A stretch of 64,000 nt of DNA. Source: Lientehia sp934351765 (GTDB taxonomy: Bacteria > Bacillota > Clostridia > Lachnospirales > Lachnospiraceae). The notes below the pieces were generated by a model, which ran no database searches, had not been told where the DNA came from, and was given only the letters and a program-made list of their open reading frames with translations. Shown in pieces: positions 17,332 to 26,835 of the stretch. The stretch covers positions 61,770 to 125,769 of the forward strand of contig NZ_JBQKGG010000006.1 in assembly GCF_052118925.1 (NCBI RefSeq). Direction: 5' to 3'. How positions within the stretch are numbered: the first letter of the stretch is position 1; the number at the start of each line of letters is the position of its first letter. The translations under genes were made by a program, and so were the position numbers.

Positions 17332-18792
17332 TCAAGCCAAAAGTTTCCGTTTTCTGTCAATCATTTCGTCGATCCGGGTCAGATACTGGTCAATATCCTT
17401 CACATTATCGCACCGTTCGATCCTCCCGTCGGGAAATACGGCCTTTGTGGTGGAGCCGGCGCCCAGTGCCACAATGGTCTGCTTTTCTTCCATAATGAGA
17501 ATGTTATAGATTCCGGCCTTTCCGGGCAGGGCATAGCCCACATTTTCAAAATTCCCTGCCATATTTTTCTGACGGTAAAGATAATACGGCTCCAGTCCCA
17601 GCCTCCGGCAGTATGCCGCCGTCAGATCCATCATCTCTTCCGTATTTTCAAACCTCATGTGTGCATACTGCTCCTTCATGGTATTGAGCCTTGCAGCCCG
17701 CTTGATGGCAAGGGAATGAACCGTAATGCTGTCCGGCGCCATAACCGTCAGCTCCTCCATGGTGCGGCGCACATCGTCCAGATTTTCCTCCGGCAGTCCC
17801 ATGATCAGATCCATATTGATGTTATCCATACCGGCCTCTCTCGCCATGGCATACGCTTCCCGGATCTGCTCCGGGGTATGACGCCTTCCGATGATCTTTA
17901 AGGTCTCTGCCTTCATGGTCTGCGGATTGATGGAGATCCGCGTCACCGGATGACGCTTTAATACCTTTAATTTCTCCATGGTGATGCTGTCGGGCCGTCC
18001 TGCCTCCACCGTCCATTCCTTCACATGAGACAGATCAAAGCTTTCCTCCACCTTAGTCAGCAGCCGTTCCAGATGCTCCGGCTCCAGGGTGGTCGGCGTC
18101 CCTCCTCCGATGTAGATGCTGTCCAGGGGACGGCCGGCAAACTGAAGCCTTGTATAATCAATCTCTTTAAACAAGGCGTCCAGATACTCATCCATGCGCG
18201 GCGCCCATTTTTTTACCGGATAGGAGGTAAAGGAACAGTAAAGACAGGTGGTTGGACAAAACGGGATTCCGATATAAAGGCTGTAGCCGTTCTGATAATC
18301 CACATCCTTTAACACTTCCCGCTCCCGTTTTGCAATCTCCAGGCTCAGTGCCGTTTTTTCCGGGCTGGTGAGATAAGTCTGCTCCATATAAGAAGTAATG
18401 GCTCCGTCCGAAGCGCCCTCTTCCAGCATCGCCATGGGGATCTTGGTGGGCCGGATCCCGGTCAAGGTTCCCCAGGGAAGCGTCTTATCAGTATCCTCCG
18501 AAAGAATCCCATAGACCAGCCGCTTCACAACCGATTTTGCTTCCTTCCGGTTGGAAAAATCCACCGGTTCCACTCCGGAAAGCACCGGAGAATCTTCTCC
18601 CCGGCAAAGGCTGACCCGCACCTCCTTCTCCAGATACTCCACACGCAGGAGCCGGTCGCCGGGTTCAAACTGCATTGGCTCTTCCTCCGGCTGATGGATT
18701 TCTTTTACCTCCACCCGTGGATAAAAGGACATGGCAAGCCCCTGCACATCATATAAAAAATTTTCGTTTCCTCTAAATTCCAGATAAATCAT
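17332..18792 (-). CDS. hemZ: HemZ, oxygen-independent coproporphyrinogen III oxidase-like radical SAM enzyme
   Basis: 486 residues. The radical SAM cluster motif is GIPFCPTTCLYCSF (Cys-x3-Cys-x2-Cys) at about residue 175, followed by YIGGGTPTTL and the HemN-like GLPEENLDDVRRTM. The N-terminal 160 residues before the barrel are the HemZ-type extension. HemZ/HemN-type enzymes decarboxylate coproporphyrinogen III in haem synthesis, but HemZ in Clostridia is often found without a full haem pathway, so its substrate is uncertain. The start has GGGAGC upstream. It lies 65 bases after the metallo-hydrolase gene, with a hairpin between them. Confidence 0.9.
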   Translation of the reverse strand: MIYLEFRGNENFLYDVQGLAMSFYPRVEVKEIHQPEEEPMQFEPGDRLLRVEYLEKEVRVSLCRGEDSPVLSGVEPVDFSNRKEAKSVVKRLVYGILSEDTDKTLPWGTLTGIRPTKIPMAMLEEGASDGAITSYMEQTYLTSPEKTALSLEIAKREREVLKDVDYQNGYSLYIGIPFCPTTCLYCSFTSYPVKKWAPRMDEYLDALFKEIDYTRLQFAGRPLDSIYIGGGTPTTLEPEHLERLLTKVEESFDLSHVKEWTVEAGRPDSITMEKLKVLKRHPVTRISINPQTMKAETLKIIGRRHTPEQIREAYAMAREAGMDNINMDLIMGLPEENLDDVRRTMEELTVMAPDSITVHSLAIKRAARLNTMKEQYAHMRFENTEEMMDLTAAYCRRLGLEPYYLYRQKNMAGNFENVGYALPGKAGIYNILIMEEKQTIVALGAGSTTKAVFPDGRIERCDNVKDIDQYLTRIDEMIDRKRKLLA

Positions 18793-18820
18793 ATTTCTGC
18801 TCCCGCTTATCTAAAACGAA

Positions 18821-18846
18821 GTTGGGGCCAAGAATCTGACCCCAAC
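18821..18846 (-). terminator. Weak terminator/attenuator between metallo-hydrolase and hemZ
   Basis: GTTGGGG (18821-18827) pairs with CCCCAAC (18840-18846). On the minus strand it is followed by TTCGTTTTAG, a poor T-tract, so read-through into hemZ is likely. Confidence 0.5.
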
Positions 18847-18857
18847 CGATCTGTCCG

Positions 18858-19499
18858 TTATTCCTCATACTCTGCCAGCGGATTATACCGCTTTTCCTGG
18901 CCAATGGTTGTTGCCTCGCCATGCCCCGGATAAACCACCGTATCCTCCGGGAGAACCAGAAGCCTGTCCCGGACCGAATGGACCATCTGTGACATGGACG
19001 ATGTCGGAAAATCCACCCGCCCGTAGGAACCGGCAAACAGAGTATCTCCGCTGAACAAAATCTGTTCCTCCGGAAGATAATAGCTGACACCGCCGGCCGT
19101 ATGCCCCGGCGTTGCGATCACCCTGATCTGAAATCCCGCCAGGGAAAGGATCTCTCCGTCCTTCACAAATTCATCTGCATGAAGAACCACCTGGCTGCTC
19201 CAGGATGCGGAAAGATTCCAGGACGCATTTTCAAGAAGCTCCTGCTCTCCGTCACCCGCATAGATCTTTATATCAAAGCGCTTCCGAAGCTCTTCAGCCG
19301 CCAGTATATGGTCAAAATGGCCATGGGTCAGCAGAATTGCGGCCGGTTTCTTTTGATTGTTCAGGAACCAGTCCCGGACAGCTGCCGCGTCATCCGCCGG
19401 ATCGATGATCAGAGCCTCATCGGTCTCCCGGTTAATCAGAAAATAACAATTCGTACGCACCATGCCCAGCACGGCACTGGCGATCATTCCCTTTTTCAT
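18858..19499 (-). CDS. Metallo-beta-lactamase-fold hydrolase (glyoxalase II-like)
   Basis: The 213-residue protein has the metal motif THGHFDHI near residue 58, a later GHTAGGVSYY, FSGDTLFAGSYGRVDFP, and a final YPGHGEATTIG. These are the ligands of a dinuclear metal site as in hydroxyacylglutathione hydrolase and its relatives. The real substrate (a thioester, a persulfide or other) is not determinable. The start codon overlaps the relA stop (TGATG), so translation is coupled to relA. The relA-MBL-hemZ order suggests a single transcript. Confidence 0.9.
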   Translation of the reverse strand: MKKGMIASAVLGMVRTNCYFLINRETDEALIIDPADDAAAVRDWFLNNQKKPAAILLTHGHFDHILAAEELRKRFDIKIYAGDGEQELLENASWNLSASWSSQVVLHADEFVKDGEILSLAGFQIRVIATPGHTAGGVSYYLPEEQILFSGDTLFAGSYGRVDFPTSSMSQMVHSVRDRLLVLPEDTVVYPGHGEATTIGQEKRYNPLAEYEE

Positions 19500-21871
19500 C
19501 AGCCTGTCGTCCTCTCAATATCCATAACGCCTTCCACCTGGCGCAGCTTTTCCACCAGACGCTGCAGCTCCTCCACACCATGGATATCAAAGCTCATGGT
19601 AATGGTTGCTGTTCCCTGCTTGCTTCTGCGGGCTGTCATGGTCGTAATATCGATCTCACGCTCCGTAAAGATCCGGGCAATATCCACACTGAGCCCGATC
19701 CGGTTATGGGCAAAAATCTTGATCTCTGTGGTATATGTCTCGGAACGATAATCATCCTCCGGTGCCTGCCACTCAGCATCGATCAGCCTCACCCGTTCCT
19801 CCTCCGGCAGATTGATGATATTGATACAGTCTGTCCGGTGAATGGAAATTCCGCGTCCTCTGGTCACAAATCCCACGATCTCATCACCTGGAACCGGGCT
19901 GCAGCACCGGGAGAACCGGACTGCCAGATCATGGACACCCTTTACCACAATGCCGTTCTTGCTTTTTTCCTGTGCCGGCTTTTCCTTTGCCGCCACATCG
20001 CCCAGAACCTTTTCATCAGTCAGAACCTCAGACGGATTCTTCCTCTGATACTCTTCCAGAAGCTTGTTGATGACCTGGCCCTCTTTCATGCCACCGTGTC
20101 CGATGGCCGCCAGAACGGCATTCCACTCGCGGAAGCCGTACTTCATCAGAACCTTTTCCTCGTACTCCGGCTTTGCCAGACTGGGGAAATTGATTCCCTT
20201 TGCCTTACAGTATTTATCGATCAGATCCTTGCCCCGGATAATATTTTCTTCCTTATTCTGAGTCTTGAACCACTGATTGATCTTATTCTTCGCCTGAGCG
20301 CTCTTCACCGATTTCAGCCAGTCACGGCTGGGGCCCTTGGAATTCTGGGATGTGATGATCTCGATCCGGTCACCGTTCTGGATCACATAGTCGATGGGCA
20401 CCAGCTTGTCATTGACCCTGGCTCCCACCATCTTATTGCCGACCGCACTGTGGATGCTGTAAGCAAAATCCACCGTAGTGGAACCGCTGGGCAGATTCTT
20501 CACATCTCCTTCCGGCGTAAAACAGTAAACGCTGTCTGAGAAAATATCCAGGTCGGTCTTTAAGGAAGAAAGGAATTCCTTGTTGTCGGACATGTCCTTC
20601 TGCCACTCCAGGATCTGGCGCAGCCAGCTCAGCTTCTCCTCTTCCTTCTGGGCGATGCTCTTTCCGTCCTGACCCTCCTTGTATTTCCAGTGGGCCGCAA
20701 TCCCGTACTCGGCGGTCCGGTGCATATCATACGTCCGGATCTGGATTTCAAAGGGCTGGCCGGTGCTGCTGATCAGGGTCGTATGAAGGGACTGGTACAT
20801 ATTGGCCTTCGGCATGGCAATATAATCCTTGAAGCGCCCGGGAATGGGCTTATACATCTCATGGATCACACCAAGCGCCGCGTAGCAGTCCTTCACCGTA
20901 TCAACAATGATCCGCACCGCAAAAATATCATAAATCTGATCCAGAGTCTTGTTCTGGGTCACCATCTTTTTATAAATACTGAACAGATGCTTCACCCGTC
21001 CGTCGATCTGGCCCTTGATTCCGGCGTTCTCAATATGGGTCCGCACCTCCGCCATAATATTCTGAAGAAAGCTTTCCTTGCTCATGCGCCGCAGGGAGAT
21101 CTTTTCCTTCAGATCCCGGTAAACCTCCGGCTCCAGATATTTTAAGGACAGATCATCCAGCTCGATCTTCACCTTGGAAATACCGAGGCGGTCCGCGATG
21201 GGCGCGTAGATTTCCATGGTCTCCCTGGCTTTTTCCTTCTGCTTCTCCGGCTTCATATACTGGAGCGTCCGCATATTATGAAGACGGTCGGCCAGCTTAA
21301 TCAGGATCACCCGGATATCCTTTGCCATGGCAAGGAACATTTTCCGCAGATTCTCCGCCTGGATCTCCACCTTGTCCGCCGACCAGGATAACTGGGTCAG
21401 CTTGGTGACGCCATCCACCAGCAGGGCGACCTCCTCGCCAAACGTGGCTTTCATTTCATCGATGGTCATTACCGTATCTTCCACCACATCGTGGAGGATT
21501 CCGGCGATGATGGATTCCTTGTCCAGCTCCAGCTGTGCCAGGATGATTGCCACGCTTAACGGGTGGACAATATACGGCTCCCCGGACTTCCGAAGCTGTC
21601 CTTTATGGGCAGAATCAGCAATCTCATACGCCTTCTGCACCATGGTCAGATCATCGGAGGGGTGATATTTTTTTATGGAATCGATCAGGATCTCGAATAA
21701 TTCTTCCGGGGTCGTAGCCGTCAGCTTCGTATCGCCGCCTGCCATGATCCGCTTCTTTTCCCCGTCTGCGGAAGGCAGTACCTCCTCCACAGGCTTCAGC
21801 GCACCGTCATCCAGTTCCAGCGAAACACCGGTCCCGTAGCCCCGTTCTTCCTCAAAAATATGCTCTGTCAT
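19499..21871 (-). CDS. relA: Bifunctional (p)ppGpp synthetase/hydrolase RelA/SpoT (Rel)
   Basis: About 790 residues. The HD hydrolase domain carries HDVVEDT, with the preceding SGEPYIVHP and the histidine of YEIADSAHKGQLRKSG. It is followed by the synthetase domain (YDIFAVRIIVDTVKDCYAALGVIH, then GYGIAAHWKYKEG-type AEYGIAAHWKYKEG). A TGS domain (YCFTPEGDVKNLPSGSTTVDF) and a C-terminal ACT domain (TTEIKIFAHNRIGLSVDIARIF) complete it. It makes and degrades the stringent-response alarmone. The first codon of the open frame (21877) is GTG; ATG at 21871 has GAGGTG at a better distance. Domain order and length are typical. Confidence 0.96.
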   Translation of the reverse strand: MTEHIFEEERGYGTGVSLELDDGALKPVEEVLPSADGEKKRIMAGGDTKLTATTPEELFEILIDSIKKYHPSDDLTMVQKAYEIADSAHKGQLRKSGEPYIVHPLSVAIILAQLELDKESIIAGILHDVVEDTVMTIDEMKATFGEEVALLVDGVTKLTQLSWSADKVEIQAENLRKMFLAMAKDIRVILIKLADRLHNMRTLQYMKPEKQKEKARETMEIYAPIADRLGISKVKIELDDLSLKYLEPEVYRDLKEKISLRRMSKESFLQNIMAEVRTHIENAGIKGQIDGRVKHLFSIYKKMVTQNKTLDQIYDIFAVRIIVDTVKDCYAALGVIHEMYKPIPGRFKDYIAMPKANMYQSLHTTLISSTGQPFEIQIRTYDMHRTAEYGIAAHWKYKEGQDGKSIAQKEEEKLSWLRQILEWQKDMSDNKEFLSSLKTDLDIFSDSVYCFTPEGDVKNLPSGSTTVDFAYSIHSAVGNKMVGARVNDKLVPIDYVIQNGDRIEIITSQNSKGPSRDWLKSVKSAQAKNKINQWFKTQNKEENIIRGKDLIDKYCKAKGINFPSLAKPEYEEKVLMKYGFREWNAVLAAIGHGGMKEGQVINKLLEEYQRKNPSEVLTDEKVLGDVAAKEKPAQEKSKNGIVVKGVHDLAVRFSRCCSPVPGDEIVGFVTRGRGISIHRTDCINIINLPEEERVRLIDAEWQAPEDDYRSETYTTEIKIFAHNRIGLSVDIARIFTEREIDITTMTARRSKQGTATITMSFDIHGVEELQRLVEKLRQVEGVMDIERTTG

Positions 21872-21954
21872 AATCACTCACACCTCTGATCTCATTTTAC
21901 CCGCTGTCACGGCAGCAGCTTCTTTCTTCCGCATTCCCAGACGCTGCTCCCGTT

Positions 21955-22929
21955 TTATCGCGAAAGCATTTTGCTGATAGCATAGACATCTTCGTTGATG
22001 TCCTTCTGCATGGCAAGAGCTTCATAAAGATCATAATCCACAAACTCGCCGCCTCTCCAGCCAACAACCCGGTTGCTCTTTCCTTCCGCCAAGAGATCCA
22101 CGGCCCGCGCCCCCATGATGGACGCATAGACACGATCCTTGCAGGTAGGCATGCCGCCTCGCTGCATATAGCCCAGGATCGATGCTCTCGTCTCGATTCC
22201 GGTGGCTGCCTCGATGCGCTTTGCCATGCTGGTCGAATGGCCGATTCCCTCGGCATTGATGATGATATGATGCTTTTTGCCCTTTTTCCGATGTTCAATA
22301 ATATGGTTGATAATGGTCTGCTCGTTGCAGTCATACCGCTCCGGGATCAGAATATCCTCGGCGCCGTTGGCGATTCCGCACCACAGGGCGATGTATCCGG
22401 CGTTACGTCCCATAACCTCAATGATACTGCACCGCTCATGGGAGGTCGAAGTATCACGGATCTTATCAATGGCCTCCATGGCCGTATTCACAGCCGTATC
22501 AAAGCCGATGGTATAATCCGTGCAGGCGATATCCAGGTCGATGGTTCCCGGCAGTCCCACGGTATTGATTCCTTGCTCCGCCAGTTTTCCGGCACCACGG
22601 TAGGAACCGTCTCCGCCGATGACCACCAGGCCCTCGATTCCATGCTTTCTGCAGATCTCAGCCCCCTTGGCCTGCCCCTCTTCCGTCCGGAACTCCTCAC
22701 AGCGGGCCGTATAGAGGATCGTACCGCCTCTCTGGACAATTTCCGATACGCTCCGGCTGTTCATGTCCACGATCTCTTCATTTAAAAGTCCGGCATACCC
22801 TCTCTGGATTCCCTTTACGTTCATTCCCTTGGAAATAGCGGTCCGGACAACGGCACGGATCGCCGCATTCATTCCGGGTGCATCGCCGCCGCTGGTCAGT
22901 ACACCGATCGTATTGATTTTATTTGCCAT
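21955..22929 (-). CDS. pfkA: ATP-dependent 6-phosphofructokinase
   Basis: About 324 residues from ATG at 22929 (MANKINTIGVLTSGGDAPGM), with GGAGG nine bases upstream. ATP-binding GGDGSYRGA and the catalytic loop PGTIDLDIACTDYTIGFDTA are present. A Gly at the position after GGDG favours ATP over PPi as donor (family knowledge). Later blocks are EVMGRNAGYIAL and GYMQRGGMPTCKDR. It catalyses the committed step of glycolysis. The gene lies 76 bases after dnaE, an order common in Clostridia (dnaE-pfkA). Confidence 0.96.
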   Translation of the reverse strand: MANKINTIGVLTSGGDAPGMNAAIRAVVRTAISKGMNVKGIQRGYAGLLNEEIVDMNSRSVSEIVQRGGTILYTARCEEFRTEEGQAKGAEICRKHGIEGLVVIGGDGSYRGAGKLAEQGINTVGLPGTIDLDIACTDYTIGFDTAVNTAMEAIDKIRDTSTSHERCSIIEVMGRNAGYIALWCGIANGAEDILIPERYDCNEQTIINHIIEHRKKGKKHHIIINAEGIGHSTSMAKRIEAATGIETRASILGYMQRGGMPTCKDRVYASIMGARAVDLLAEGKSNRVVGWRGGEFVDYDLYEALAMQKDINEDVYAISKMLSR

Positions 22930-23005
22930 ACTAATTTCCTCCAGATCACAATGGTCATTGCTGTGCCGGGGCAAAAGGTCTCCTGTCACCTGACACTATT
23001 TACAG

Positions 23006-26000
23006 TCAATTATATTGGATTGCCCTCTTGTTTTCAATAGCCTTTTCTACAACTTTTACATTCTCTTCCCCATATTTTGCGGTTAATTTACCTAAAAGAG
23101 CCGCGTCAGCCTTGACACTGTCCCGCAGTCCGAGGAATTTTTTGGCCCGTTCTTTCTTCAAATAGATCACCACCTGATCCGGCCCGTCGCTGTCGGAGAT
23201 CAGTCCGCGGAACTCCTGCTCCGCCGAAAACCAGCTTTGTTTATCCGGAAACTGGATCCACAGTTCCTTCGGGACCGCATCAAACGGAATCAGTCTCTCA
23301 CAGACCAGACGCCCCTTTGGCTCATCGCCCAGGGATACTTTTCCATAGACAAATACCTTGCCATCCTCATTTAATACTGTACGGCCTGCCTCGTAATCTC
23401 TGGGGAACACGATAACCTCCACCGTCCCGACCATGTCCTCAATGGTAACAAATGCCATCAGCTGGTTATGTTTTGTAGTCTTCACCGTTTTTGCAGTAAT
23501 CATACCGCCGATGGTGACCTTCTGGCCATCCCGCACATTCGCCTCCCCGGTCTCATCGTCCACATTGAAATCAATGGTCCTTGCTGTGGCATTTTTTTCC
23601 CAGATCTGCCGGTACTGTTCCATGGGATGGCCGCTCAGATAGATTCCGAGGACTTCTTTTTCATAGGCAAGAAGCTCTTCCTTCTTATATTCGCCCACAT
23701 CCTGGAATCCAACCTCATACGTTTTCCGCTCCTCCTCACCCATAAGGTCAAAGAGACTCATCTGTCCGGCAATGTCCAGCTTCTTTTCCTGATTTTTCTG
23801 CTCCACCAGTTCCATGGATGCCAGCATTTTCTGCTTTCTTGTTCCCGGCAGGCAGTCCAGCGCACCGGACTTGATAAAGTTTTCCAGGCTTCTCCGGTTG
23901 ATCTCTTTGTTTGTCAGACGATAGATAAAATCCTTCAGATCCTTATAGGGGCCGAATTCTTCCCGGTTACGGACGATCGCATCGATAACATTTTTTCCGA
24001 TGCTTTTAATCGCCGAAAGCCCATAGCGGATGGCCCCTCCGGAAACCGAAAATCCGGCATAGCCCTCATTGATGTCCGGCGGCAGAAGTTCAATTCCCAT
24101 ACTGCGGCAGACCATGATGTATTCCGAAACCTTAGAAGAGTTGTCGATCACTGAGGTCATCAGCGCCGCCATGAATTCCACCGGATAATAATGCTTTAAG
24201 TAGGCCGTCTGATAGGCCACCACCGCATAGGAAACCGCGTGGGATTTGTTGAACGCATAGTTTGCAAAATCCATCATCTCATCAAAGATCTTATTGGCCG
24301 TTGCTTCATCCACCCCGTTTGCCAGACAGCCGGGAACGCCTTCCTCCTCATTGCCGTAAACGAAGTTTTTCCGTTCCTTCTCCATGACAGAGGCTTTTTT
24401 CTTTGCCATGGCACGGCGCACCAGGTCACTCCGGCCCAGGCTGTACCCCGCCAGATCCCGGACGATCTGCATAACCTGCTCCTGATACACAATACAGCCA
24501 TATGTGGCTTCCAGGATCGGCTTTAACTGAGGACAGGAATAAGTTACCTGATCCGGGTGGTTCTTTCCGCGGATATACTGGGGAATGAAATCCATGGGGC
24601 CCGGACGGTACAGGGCGATCCCGGCGATAACATCCTCCAGATTATGAGGCTGCAGTTCCTTCATAAAAGCCTTCATGCCGGAGCTTTCCAGCTGGAACAC
24701 ACCCTCGCATTTTCCGGTGCAGAGGGAATCATACACTGCCTTATCATCAAAATCGATATGGTTCACATCGAGAAGAATTCCACGCTCCTTCTCTACCAGA
24801 CGCTCTGTGTTCTGGATCACCGACAAGGTACGAAGCCCCAGAAAGTCCATTTTCAGAAGCCCCAGCTCTTCCAGGGTCGGTGCCGGGAACTGGGTCGTAA
24901 TGGTACCGTCTGCCGCACGGGACAGGGGAACAAACTCCACTGCCGGCTTCTGACAGATCAAAACGCCTGCCGCATGCGTCGAGGTATGGCGCGGCAGCCC
25001 CTCCAGACGGCGGGACATATCGATCAAATAATGAACCTGGTCATTGGTGTTGTATATTTCCCTGAGATCCGGACTTTTCAGTGCTTCGTCCAGGCTGATA
25101 TTCAACTCCTTGGGAACCATCTTCGCCACCTGGTCGCAGAGAGCGTAGGGAAGATCCAGCACACGGCCCACATCGCGAATCACCCCGCGGGCAGCCAGCG
25201 TACCGAAGGTCACGATCTGGACCACCTGATCCTTCCCATATTTGTCAATGACATAATCGATGACCTCCTGGCGCCGTTCAAAGCCAAAGTCCACATCGAT
25301 ATCAGGCATGGACACACGCTCCGGATTCAGGAACCGTTCGAAGAGCAGATTGTACCTGATGGGATCGATGCTGGTGATCCCAAGACTGTAGGAAACCAGG
25401 CTGCCCGCCGCAGAGCCACGCCCCGGTCCCACAATAATGTCATGCTCCCTGGCATAATGGATAAAATCCCACACGATCAGAAAATAATCCACATAACCCA
25501 TGGTGCGGATCACTGCCAGCTCATATTTCAGCCGCCGCTTTAAGGTTCCGTCATCGTTTGGATAACGCTCCTCCAGCCCAGCAAGACATAACTCATTTAA
25601 ATAATCCCAGGCGGTTTTTCCATCGGGTACATCGAATTTCGGCAGCTTCGTTACCCCGAATTCGATCTCTACCTCACACCGTTCGGCAATCTTATGGGTG
25701 TTTTCAATGGCCTCCGGCGCATAAGGGAAAAGACTGCGCATCTCTTCCTCGGATTTGCAGTAAAACTGTCCCCCCTCATAGCGCATACGGTTGGTATCAC
25801 TGACCTTTTTCCCCGTCTGGATACAGAGCAGGATGTCATGTGCCTCTACATCGGACGCATAGGTATAATGGATATCATTTGTCGCTACCAGCTCGATCCC
25901 CAGCTCCTGCGACATGCGGACAAGCTGCGGATTTACCAGACGCTGCTCCGGAATCCCATGATCCTGCAGCTCCAGGAAGAAATTTCCCTTCCCGAAGATT

Positions 26001-26491
26001 CCTTCCAGCCGTCTTGCCACCTGACATGCTTCCTCATACATACCGCGGATCAGATTTTTCGGAATTTCCCCGGCCAGACAGGCGCTTAACGCAATGATCC
26101 CTTCATGGTACCTTTCCAGCAACTCATAATCCACCCGTGGTTTATAATAAAAGCCATCCACAAATCCCATGGATACCAGCTTTATCAGGTTGGAATATCC
26201 CGTATTATTTTCTGCAAGAAGAACCAGATGATAATACCGGTCTTCGGAGTTCGCCCCCTCCTTTTCAAAGCGGGAGCCGGTTGTCACATAGATCTCGCAG
26301 CCGATGATAGGGCGGATCCCCGCAGCCTTTGCCGCCCGGTAAAAATCTACGACGCCATACATAACGCCATGATCGGTGATCGCCAGGCTGTCCATGCCAA
26401 GCTCCTTCGCCTGCGCCACAAGCTCCCCGATCTTACTGGAGCCGTCCAGCAGACTGTATTCCGTATGGACATGAAGATGTGTAAACGCCAC
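23006..26491 (-). CDS. dnaE: DNA polymerase III alpha subunit (DnaE type)
   Basis: 1161 residues, starting at GTG (MAFTHLHVHTEYSLLDGSSK) with AGGAGG upstream. The N-terminal PHP domain shows THLHVHTEYS and ITDHGVMYG. The polymerase active site lies in SMPDIDVDFGFERR near residue 400, and GPGRGSAAGSLVSY is the PP-binding motif. A helix-hairpin-helix and a C-terminal OB domain (MAFVTIEDMVGTVEVIVFPR) follow. In Gram-positives DnaE cooperates with PolC in lagging-strand synthesis. Upstream neighbours are crh and whiA. Confidence 0.96.
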   Translation of the reverse strand: MAFTHLHVHTEYSLLDGSSKIGELVAQAKELGMDSLAITDHGVMYGVVDFYRAAKAAGIRPIIGCEIYVTTGSRFEKEGANSEDRYYHLVLLAENNTGYSNLIKLVSMGFVDGFYYKPRVDYELLERYHEGIIALSACLAGEIPKNLIRGMYEEACQVARRLEGIFGKGNFFLELQDHGIPEQRLVNPQLVRMSQELGIELVATNDIHYTYASDVEAHDILLCIQTGKKVSDTNRMRYEGGQFYCKSEEEMRSLFPYAPEAIENTHKIAERCEVEIEFGVTKLPKFDVPDGKTAWDYLNELCLAGLEERYPNDDGTLKRRLKYELAVIRTMGYVDYFLIVWDFIHYAREHDIIVGPGRGSAAGSLVSYSLGITSIDPIRYNLLFERFLNPERVSMPDIDVDFGFERRQEVIDYVIDKYGKDQVVQIVTFGTLAARGVIRDVGRVLDLPYALCDQVAKMVPKELNISLDEALKSPDLREIYNTNDQVHYLIDMSRRLEGLPRHTSTHAAGVLICQKPAVEFVPLSRAADGTITTQFPAPTLEELGLLKMDFLGLRTLSVIQNTERLVEKERGILLDVNHIDFDDKAVYDSLCTGKCEGVFQLESSGMKAFMKELQPHNLEDVIAGIALYRPGPMDFIPQYIRGKNHPDQVTYSCPQLKPILEATYGCIVYQEQVMQIVRDLAGYSLGRSDLVRRAMAKKKASVMEKERKNFVYGNEEEGVPGCLANGVDEATANKIFDEMMDFANYAFNKSHAVSYAVVAYQTAYLKHYYPVEFMAALMTSVIDNSSKVSEYIMVCRSMGIELLPPDINEGYAGFSVSGGAIRYGLSAIKSIGKNVIDAIVRNREEFGPYKDLKDFIYRLTNKEINRRSLENFIKSGALDCLPGTRKQKMLASMELVEQKNQEKKLDIAGQMSLFDLMGEEERKTYEVGFQDVGEYKKEELLAYEKEVLGIYLSGHPMEQYRQIWEKNATARTIDFNVDDETGEANVRDGQKVTIGGMITAKTVKTTKHNQLMAFVTIEDMVGTVEVIVFPRDYEAGRTVLNEDGKVFVYGKVSLGDEPKGRLVCERLIPFDAVPKELWIQFPDKQSWFSAEQEFRGLISDSDGPDQVVIYLKKERAKKFLGLRDSVKADAALLGKLTAKYGEENVKVVEKAIENKRAIQYN

Positions 26492-26518
26492 TTCGGTTCC
26501 TCCTTCTGTATAACAAAT

Positions 26519-26548
26519 GGAAAAAAGGATCCTGCGAAGCAGGATCCT
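26519..26548 (-). terminator. Intrinsic terminator of the hprK-murB-whiA-crh run
   Basis: AGGATCCTGC-N3-GCAGGATCCT is a perfect 10-bp stem, followed on the minus strand by TTTTTT. It sits 30 bases past the crh stop and insulates dnaE. Confidence 0.92.
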
Positions 26549-26577
26549 CTCACTCTCTGCGTTTCGTCTCTCAGACT

Positions 26578-26835
26578 TTACGCCTCACTCTTTAAATAAT
26601 GTTCGATGGCTTCCATGGCGTTCGCTTCATCTGCGCCGTCTGCGGAGACCGTAACAGCCTCACCATTTCCAAGTCCCAGAGACATCATTCCCATAATACT
26701 CTTGGCATTGACTTTTCTGGACTCATCCTCGATATATATGCTGCTGTCATACTGGCTTGCAACCTGTACTAACATTGCAACCGGGCGGGCCTCCAGGCCT
26801 GCCGGAAGACCAATGGTAATTCTCCGTGTAATCAT
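26578..26835 (-). CDS. Crh-like HPr-family regulatory protein (Glu15, Ser46)
   Basis: 85 residues with the HPr fold. The PTS phosphorylation site, normally GLHARP, reads GLEARP: His15 is Glu15 (GAG codon at 26791-26793). Ser46, the HprK target, is intact in the context VNAKSIMGMMSLG. The protein therefore cannot carry PTS phosphate but can still be phosphorylated on serine. That matches Bacillus Crh (Gln15), a CcpA cofactor also encoded next to whiA. The gene overlaps whiA by four bases (ATGA). A role in catabolite control is inferred from family and neighbours (hprK is three genes upstream). Confidence 0.9.
   Translation of the reverse strand: MITRRITIGLPAGLEARPVAMLVQVASQYDSSIYIEDESRKVNAKSIMGMMSLGLGNGEAVTVSADGADEANAMEAIEHYLKSEA

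Noticed and set aside
17237..17335. T-box before hisS
   Set aside because: The interval is too short and lacks the GGTGG-type T-box motif and an antiterminator.
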